64,000 nt of DNA, taken from positions 12,195 through 76,194 of the forward strand of contig JBGQFW010000006.1 in assembly GCA_041497115.1 (NCBI GenBank), read 5' to 3'. The notes below the pieces were generated by a model. It was not told where the DNA came from, searched no databases, and saw only the letters and a list, made by a program, of their open reading frames with translations. How positions within the stretch are numbered: position 1 is the first letter of the stretch; each line of letters opens with the position of its first letter. This document shows positions 63,268-64,000 of the stretch, in pieces. Both the position numbers and the translations under genes were made by a program. This stretch comes from AR5 sp041497115. Lineage in GTDB: Bacteria > Methylomirabilota > Methylomirabilia > Rokubacteriales > CSP1-6.

Positions 63268-63900
63268 ATGCCCGCTGCCGCGTTCAACGCCGGGGACTTC
63301 AAGGTATTCGACGTGAAGGGCTTCCAGCCGCGCATGATCGAGATCCGCGGCCGGATCCGCCCCAAGCTGGCGGCGATCGGCCACAGCCTGGCGCCGTCGG
63401 TCAGCCGCGCCACCGGCGGCCCCACCTTCACCCACGTCGCCAAGCACGCCCGCCGGACCGTCAACCCGCCCGACGACACCTGGGTGGCGTTCGGCCCCGA
63501 CGTGCGCGGCTACAAGAAGCACGGCCACTTCAAGGTGGCGGTGTCGCGCCGCTGCGTGCGCTTCCTCTTCGAGGTGGGCCCCGAGCACGCCGACAAGAAG
63601 CGGTGGGCGAGCGCGTGGAAGCGCAGCGCGGGCAAGCTGGGCGCGGTCCTGCGCCGCGTGCGGGGGCTGGCGTGGTTCCGCAACGAGCACGACGAGCAGC
63701 CGGCGGCGCCGCTCGCCGATCTCACCCCCCAGCAGCTCGCCGAGCTGGCCGACGAGCTTCTGCGCACGCGCGACGGCCAGATCGTCCTCGGCCGCGCGGT
63801 GCCGGCCGAGGAGGCCGCGCGCTGGACGGAGGCGCAGTACCGCACCGCCGCGCTGGAGACGTTCCGGATGCTGGCGCCGCTGTATCGCCTGCGCTCGTGA
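63268..63900 (+). CDS. DUF1054/UPF0637 (YktB-like) family protein
   Basis: The 210-aa protein matches the YktB pattern: FKVFDVKGFQPRMIEIRGRI, HVAKHARRTVNPPDDTWVAF and FKVAVSRRCVRFLFEVG. The biochemical role of the family is unknown. GGAG lies shortly before the ATG. Its stop overlaps the GTG of the next gene (GTGA). Confidence 0.85.
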   Translation: MPAAAFNAGDFKVFDVKGFQPRMIEIRGRIRPKLAAIGHSLAPSVSRATGGPTFTHVAKHARRTVNPPDDTWVAFGPDVRGYKKHGHFKVAVSRRCVRFLFEVGPEHADKKRWASAWKRSAGKLGAVLRRVRGLAWFRNEHDEQPAAPLADLTPQQLAELADELLRTRDGQIVLGRAVPAEEAARWTEAQYRTAALETFRMLAPLYRLRS

Positions 63901-64000
63901 GCGGCCCGCGGGCCGACGCGGGCGCCGTCATCTTCGACATGGACGGCGTCCTCATCGATTCCGGCGCCCACCACCGCGACGCGTGGCGGCTGCTGCTCGG
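63897..64000 (+). CDS. HAD-superfamily hydrolase, N-terminal fragment (runs off window)
   Basis: The first 34 residues include the HAD motif I AVIFDMDGVLIDSGAHHRDAW, with the nucleophile and acid/base Asp pair. The spacing and following residues resemble beta-phosphoglucomutase-type enzymes with a helical cap. The gene starts with a GTG that overlaps the DUF1054 stop, and continues beyond the window. Confidence 0.82.
   Translation, partial: MSGPRADAGAVIFDMDGVLIDSGAHHRDAWRLLL

Overview
This is a very GC-rich Gram-negative chromosome segment. Kdo-8-phosphate phosphatase (kdsC), a WbaP-type lipid-carrier transferase and an O-antigen ligase-like protein point to an LPS-bearing outer membrane. 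The dapL-type lysine route, the base composition and the heavy use of 4-base gene overlaps would fit an uncultivated lineage such as Candidatus Rokubacteria/Methylomirabilota. That placement is inference; no rRNA, tRNA, insertion sequence or CRISPR array is visible here.

Left part (1-10429): mostly housekeeping. The end of dapL converges on a stand-alone rpoA (- strand). Then on the + strand come mltG, a PlsC-like acyltransferase, argH, an unusual lipoprotein with fibronectin III repeats, dapA, dapB, a truncated FAH-family reading frame, folB, folK, an ECF sigma factor and a membrane protein that is probably its anti-sigma factor. Both convergent gaps (403-883 and 10430-10707) hold long-armed hairpin elements: 24-33 bp arms around an 85-86 nt centre.

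Central part (10708-57000): about 46 kb of genes, all on the - strand, read from right to left, about twenty of whose junctions are ATGA/GTGA-type overlaps. It is a cell-surface glycan locus. Recognisable modules are: a complete pseudaminic/SpsC-G-like nonulosonate pathway (PseB, PseC, PseH-like GNAT, PseG-like, NeuB-family synthase, SpsF-like cytidylyltransferase); a deoxysugar set including a ColD-type PLP enzyme whose lysine is replaced by histidine; a sulfation set (fused ATP sulfurylase/APS kinase plus a sulfotransferase); and glycosyltransferases, methyltransferases and a polysaccharide deacetylase. Assembly functions are a WbaP-like initiator, a Wzy/WaaL-like protein and an MsbA/PglK-like ABC exporter. 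Inside it sits a compact module of ACP, ketosynthase III, AAC(3)-fold acyltransferase, an unrecognised 204-aa protein and a radical SAM protein with non-canonical CX6CX2C spacing. My working inference is that this module makes an ACP-bound acyl group and attaches it to an amino sugar of the glycan; this is the best candidate for an undescribed system in the window.

Right part (57146-64000): two Dpp-type ABC permeases and a family 5 solute-binding protein without ATPase genes, a UDP-sugar 4-epimerase, a cupin gene broken by an internal deletion, an M81-family metallopeptidase, a DUF1054/YktB protein and the start of a HAD phosphatase that runs off the window.
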